Below are positions 61,454 to 64,000 of a DNA stretch of 64,000 nucleotides, piece after piece. The position numbers and the translations under genes were made by a program. This DNA is from Belnapia arida. Its GTDB lineage: Bacteria; Pseudomonadota; Alphaproteobacteria; Acetobacterales; Acetobacteraceae. The stretch spans positions 1 to 64,000 of the forward strand of contig NZ_JAETWB010000022.1 in the NCBI RefSeq assembly GCF_016773205.1, read 5' to 3'. The notes beneath the pieces were generated by a model that was given only the letters and a program-made list of their open reading frames with translations, did no database searches and was not told the DNA's origin. Position 1 is the stretch's first letter, and every line of letters starts with the position of its first letter.

Positions 61454-62119
61454 TCAGCGCACCAGGGCGATCTTGGCGAGCAGGGCGACCAGTTCCGGCT
61501 GACGATGTGTCTGTGTCTTGCTGAACAGTGAGGCCAGCTGGGATCGGACTGTCGTACGGCTGACCCGGGTCAGCGATGCAAGTTCGGCCGGCGCCGAGCC
61601 CTTGGCGATCCCCCTGGCAAGGAGGATTTCGGCCGGTGTGAGGTCGAATAGCAGCTTCAGGATCTGCGGCTGCGGCAGCATTCTGCGGTTCATATCCACG
61701 ATGGCGAGCAGGGTCCGGCCGGCAGGCAGATCGACCGGAAAGCGGTAGATGATCAGGAAACGCGTCTCGTCCTGATAGATCCGGTGCAGCGTATTCTGAA
61801 CCATCGGCTTGGTGACCTCACGGGATCCGCCGATGAGAAATTGCAGTTTTTCGCAGACTGGTGCGGTCAACCCGGCAGTCGCCCCGCTGCCCCGATGCTG
61901 CTCCGACTCATCGGCAAGGATGAATAAAGCAGCCTCATTTGCCGCGACGATTTCACCGAGGGCGTCGAAGATAACTTCACCGCAATGAAACTGTTGTAAC
62001 AGCTCAAGTACTATTTTATCCGAGTAGCCTTGATCCATGTCGTGGTCGGGATCAGTCATGCCCGCAATTGCCAAATGCGAAAGATTCGCAGACTTCCTAC
62101 CCAGATCGATATTACTCAT
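61454..62119 (-). CDS. LuxR-type transcriptional regulator with PAS-like sensor
   Basis: A 221-residue protein. Residues about 40-130 resemble a PAS fold (GEVIFDALGEIVAANEAALFIL) and the C-terminus (about 160-221) is a LuxR-type HTH with LTPAEILLARGIAKGSAPAELA, SRTTVRSQLASLFSKTQTHRQPELV. There is no acyl-homoserine-lactone domain. ATG 62119 is preferred because a GGGGAGG tract lies about 12 bases upstream; ATG 62158 would add 13 residues. Its place within the polysaccharide locus suggests it controls that locus. Confidence 0.85.
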   Translation of the reverse strand: MSNIDLGRKSANLSHLAIAGMTDPDHDMDQGYSDKIVLELLQQFHCGEVIFDALGEIVAANEAALFILADESEQHRGSGATAGLTAPVCEKLQFLIGGSREVTKPMVQNTLHRIYQDETRFLIIYRFPVDLPAGRTLLAIVDMNRRMLPQPQILKLLFDLTPAEILLARGIAKGSAPAELASLTRVSRTTVRSQLASLFSKTQTHRQPELVALLAKIALVR

Positions 62120-62159
62120 TAGTGCCCGCCCCTCCCCAGATTGCGGAATTTCACACATC

Positions 62160-62342
62160 TGGGAGGTTATTCTAATTTTGCGAAAGACTCACTATTTGGC
62201 AAGCTTATCCCTCTTATGTGATTTTATTGCACACAGAATGCTTATGGAGTATCTAGCTCGACCCGCAGTAGAAATTCTCTTACAAATTAGTCTTTTGTCC
62301 GACTAGGTTTTATTAAGACGTTATATGAAATACAATCTAGCG
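62160..62342 (-). promoter_or_regulatory. AT-rich upstream region of the LuxR-type gene
   Basis: This 180-base stretch is far poorer in GC than anything else in the window and contains no gene. On the minus strand TAGAAT (within TTAGAATAA) near 62168 could be a -10 box, without a matching -35. AT-rich islands like this often bind nucleoid proteins such as H-NS/MucR-type silencers. Confidence 0.4.
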
Positions 62343-62800
62343 TTGCATTTGGACGGGGTAGCGGGCCGGAGTGCAATGATGGAGGTCACCGCAATCCAGA
62401 TGTGTCCGGCAGAGAGATCCGAGGCGCAGTCGCAGATAACGCCGAGCCTGCGGTAGCGGTTGAGACCCACCTGATGCCGTTCGGCGGGAAGCGCCCGTTT
62501 CGCGTGCGGCCGGGCGGGACCGAGACACGGATGTCATGCCCGAGCGCTGCCGCAGCGAAGGGCCTGGGCGAAGGTACAACCGCAACGCAAAAAGACCTCG
62601 ATGTCGTCCAGAGCGTTCCAGACGTCCCATGGCTGATGCGAGGAACACTGCGGCCGGAAGGCGGAGGCGGGTCGGCACTGCTGCCTAGGTTATCCGGATG
62701 AGGCTCTGTTTTCTCGCCTTGGCGCACTGGGCGGATGCGCACCACGTGCCATGTGCCGCGCGCGGCGTCGATGGTGCGGCTTCGGCCTGGGTAGGGCTCA
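62343..62800 (-). pseudogene. Possible degraded transposase end (IS5-like)
   Basis: No intact gene is present. One minus-strand frame, about 62490-62345, reads AERHQVGLNRYRRLGVICD followed by a hydrophobic stretch (AGHIWIAVTSIIALR), which is similar in layout to the last 40 residues of IS5-family transposases (ER..LK..RRlatRYd...A...iaL). Neighbouring frames upstream give short pieces only. The match is weak and could be chance in GC-rich DNA. Confidence 0.3.
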
Positions 62801-63805
62801 GGTCATGAACTGGATTGTCGGGCGGACGCGACCACGCTCCAGGCGGAGCTTCCACCACGCCACGGTCCGCTCCAGTCCCTCCTCCAGGGAGACGCGTGGT
62901 TCCCAAGCCGTGGCCAGGCGCAACCGCGACGCATCGGCCAACAGGGCCCGGACCTCGGAATTTGCTGGCCGCATGCGCTGCGGATCTTGTACCAGCGGTT
63001 TCTCGCTACCGACCGTCCGTAGGATTGCGCGGATCAACTCGGCTACAGAAATCGTCTGCCCGTTGCCGGCGTTGTAGGCCGTCCCGTAATGGACCTCGAA
63101 CTCACGTCCCAAAGCCAGGAAAGCTGCTACCGTGTCGGCGACGAAAGTAAGATCCCGCCGTGGCGTTGTGTCGCCGACGAGGATTGCGTCGCATCGCGGG
63201 TCCAGCGCCTGCCGGATGATGCTGGGGATGATCGCACGTTCGCTTTGCCGCGGACCGAATGTGTTGAAAGGCCGCAAGGTGACGATCGGCAGGTCGAAGG
63301 ATCGCGCGAAGGCTTCCGCCATCATGTCCGCTCCGATCTTGGAAGCCGAATACGGCGACTGGCCCTGCAAGGGGTGGGACTCCTCGATGGGAATAGTGAT
63401 GGCCGTTCCGTAAACTTCGCTCGTGGAGGTATGGACGACGCGTTGGGTCTCCAGTTCACGCGCAGCCTCCAGCACGTTGAGCGTGCCGAGGACATTGGTC
63501 TCCACATAGGATTGCGGCGTGGCGTAGGAGTGCGGGATGGCAATGAGGGCGGCCAAGTGGAAAACGATCGCCTGCCCCTTCATGATGCGGCGGACGAAGG
63601 CCGGGTCACGGATGTCGCCGCGCAGGATCGTCATGCTGGCGCGGATTTCGGCCGGCAGTTCATCCAGCCAGCCCGCATTGTCCAGCGAGTAGTAGGCGCT
63701 GAGCGCCGTCACCCGGGCACCTTTCTCTACCAGTGCTTCCGCGAGGTGCGACCCGATGAAGCCATCGGCCCCTGTCACCAGGACGTTGATGTTCTCGTAG
63801 CTCAT
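62798..63805 (-). CDS. NAD-dependent sugar 4,6-dehydratase/epimerase (LegB-like)
   Basis: A 335-residue extended SDR: VTGADGFIGSHL (about 10-21), catalytic Thr/Ser-Tyr-Lys as HTSTSEVYG and PYSASKIGA, and RPFNTFGPRQSERAIIP. These words are those of LegB-type UDP-N-acetylglucosamine 4,6-dehydratases. It probably supplies the keto-sugar for the DegT aminotransferase. ATG 63805 overlaps the stop of the gene upstream as ATGA. Confidence 0.88.
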   Translation of the reverse strand: MSYENINVLVTGADGFIGSHLAEALVEKGARVTALSAYYSLDNAGWLDELPAEIRASMTILRGDIRDPAFVRRIMKGQAIVFHLAALIAIPHSYATPQSYVETNVLGTLNVLEAARELETQRVVHTSTSEVYGTAITIPIEESHPLQGQSPYSASKIGADMMAEAFARSFDLPIVTLRPFNTFGPRQSERAIIPSIIRQALDPRCDAILVGDTTPRRDLTFVADTVAAFLALGREFEVHYGTAYNAGNGQTISVAELIRAILRTVGSEKPLVQDPQRMRPANSEVRALLADASRLRLATAWEPRVSLEEGLERTVAWWKLRLERGRVRPTIQFMT

Positions 63806-64000
63806 GGTGTCGATTCCCCTGTTCCGCAAACCAATTCCCCCTTGGCAATGCGGTCGAGGAGGCTGCCGAGTATACGGCGCTGCCCCTCGAGCACGGATCG
63901 GTCCTTGGTCCAATTCCGCCAGGATACGGCGACCGGGGCGACCGCCGCCGCCGCCTGGCCGGTGCAGCCGGCCTGCCTCAGGAGGTGGATGTAGTCGTAG
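63802..64000 (-). CDS. Partial coding region at the right edge (C-terminus only)
   Basis: An open minus-strand frame enters the window at 64000 and ends with TGA at 63804-63802, overlapping the next ATG. The visible 65 residues include YDYIHLLRQAGCTGQ, SWRNWTKDRSVLEGQ and LLDRIAKGEL. The coupling to the dehydratase gene shows it is real and in the same operon. The fragment is too short to assign a family. Confidence 0.7.
   Translation of the reverse strand, partial: YDYIHLLRQAGCTGQAAAAVAPVAVSWRNWTKDRSVLEGQRRILGSLLDRIAKGELVCGTGESTP

Noticed and set aside
62402-62701. A 99-codon plus-strand frame
   Set aside because: No ribosome site, no recognisable motif, and it lies over the possible minus-strand transposase remnant.

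Overview
The window is GC-rich, densely packed chromosomal DNA of an alphaproteobacterium. Several things point to the Acetobacteraceae, most likely a Roseomonas-like pink bacterium: an F1 ATP synthase operon atpHAGDC separated from F0, hpn-type squalene genes next to crtN-type carotenoid genes, and strong GC bias at third codon positions. The genus is an inference from gene content, not from a marker gene.

Layout. 1-4.1 kb is an accessory-looking edge: a CBS/BON stress-type protein, a candidate small RNA with its own promoter, operator and terminator, a frameshifted serine recombinase, an MFS permease, a possible transporter remnant and tRNA-Arg. 4.2-6.1 kb holds proline iminopeptidase and a zinc-ribbon protein. 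6.1-15.3 kb is a minus-strand operon that reads as a complete C30 carotenoid pathway starting from squalene: two CrtN-type oxidoreductases, a PlsC-like acyltransferase, a CrtQ-like glycosyltransferase, a fused HpnC-HpnD squalene synthase, HpnE and an aldehyde dehydrogenase. Genes overlap by ATGA or sit a few bases apart. The likely product is an acylated glycosyl ester of a diapocarotenoic acid, similar in plan to staphyloxanthin.

15.4-24.3 kb holds an acyl-CoA dehydrogenase, a protein with a long histone-H1-like tail, an aldose epimerase/uronate dehydrogenase pair divergent from a DHA2 transporter, and a GH10 xylanase coupled to a di-iron protein. 24.5-29.4 kb is atpHAGDC. 29.6-40.1 kb is housekeeping: priA, transaldolase, a DUF484 protein, xerC, a complex-I-type zinc-finger protein, polA, a hybrid sensor kinase and tRNA-Ser. 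40.1-49.2 kb has guaA, a GNAT acetyltransferase, an RsmB-type methyltransferase, an SDR, guaB, cysE, ppx-rlmE and tRNA-Gln.

Immediately after tRNA-Gln, 49.2-50.7 kb is a decayed patch with broken frames and a fragment of a type IA topoisomerase, as expected of an old integrated element. 50.7-64 kb is an exopolysaccharide locus with two divergent arms. The minus arm encodes chain-length/tyrosine-kinase-like protein, glycosyltransferase, Wzy-like and Wzx-like proteins; the plus arm encodes a sugar nucleotidyltransferase, DegT aminotransferase, initiating sugar transferase and an OPX export protein. A LuxR-type regulator, an unusually AT-rich control region, a LegB-like 4,6-dehydratase and a truncated gene at the right edge complete it. 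No CRISPR array, rRNA or intact insertion sequence was seen.
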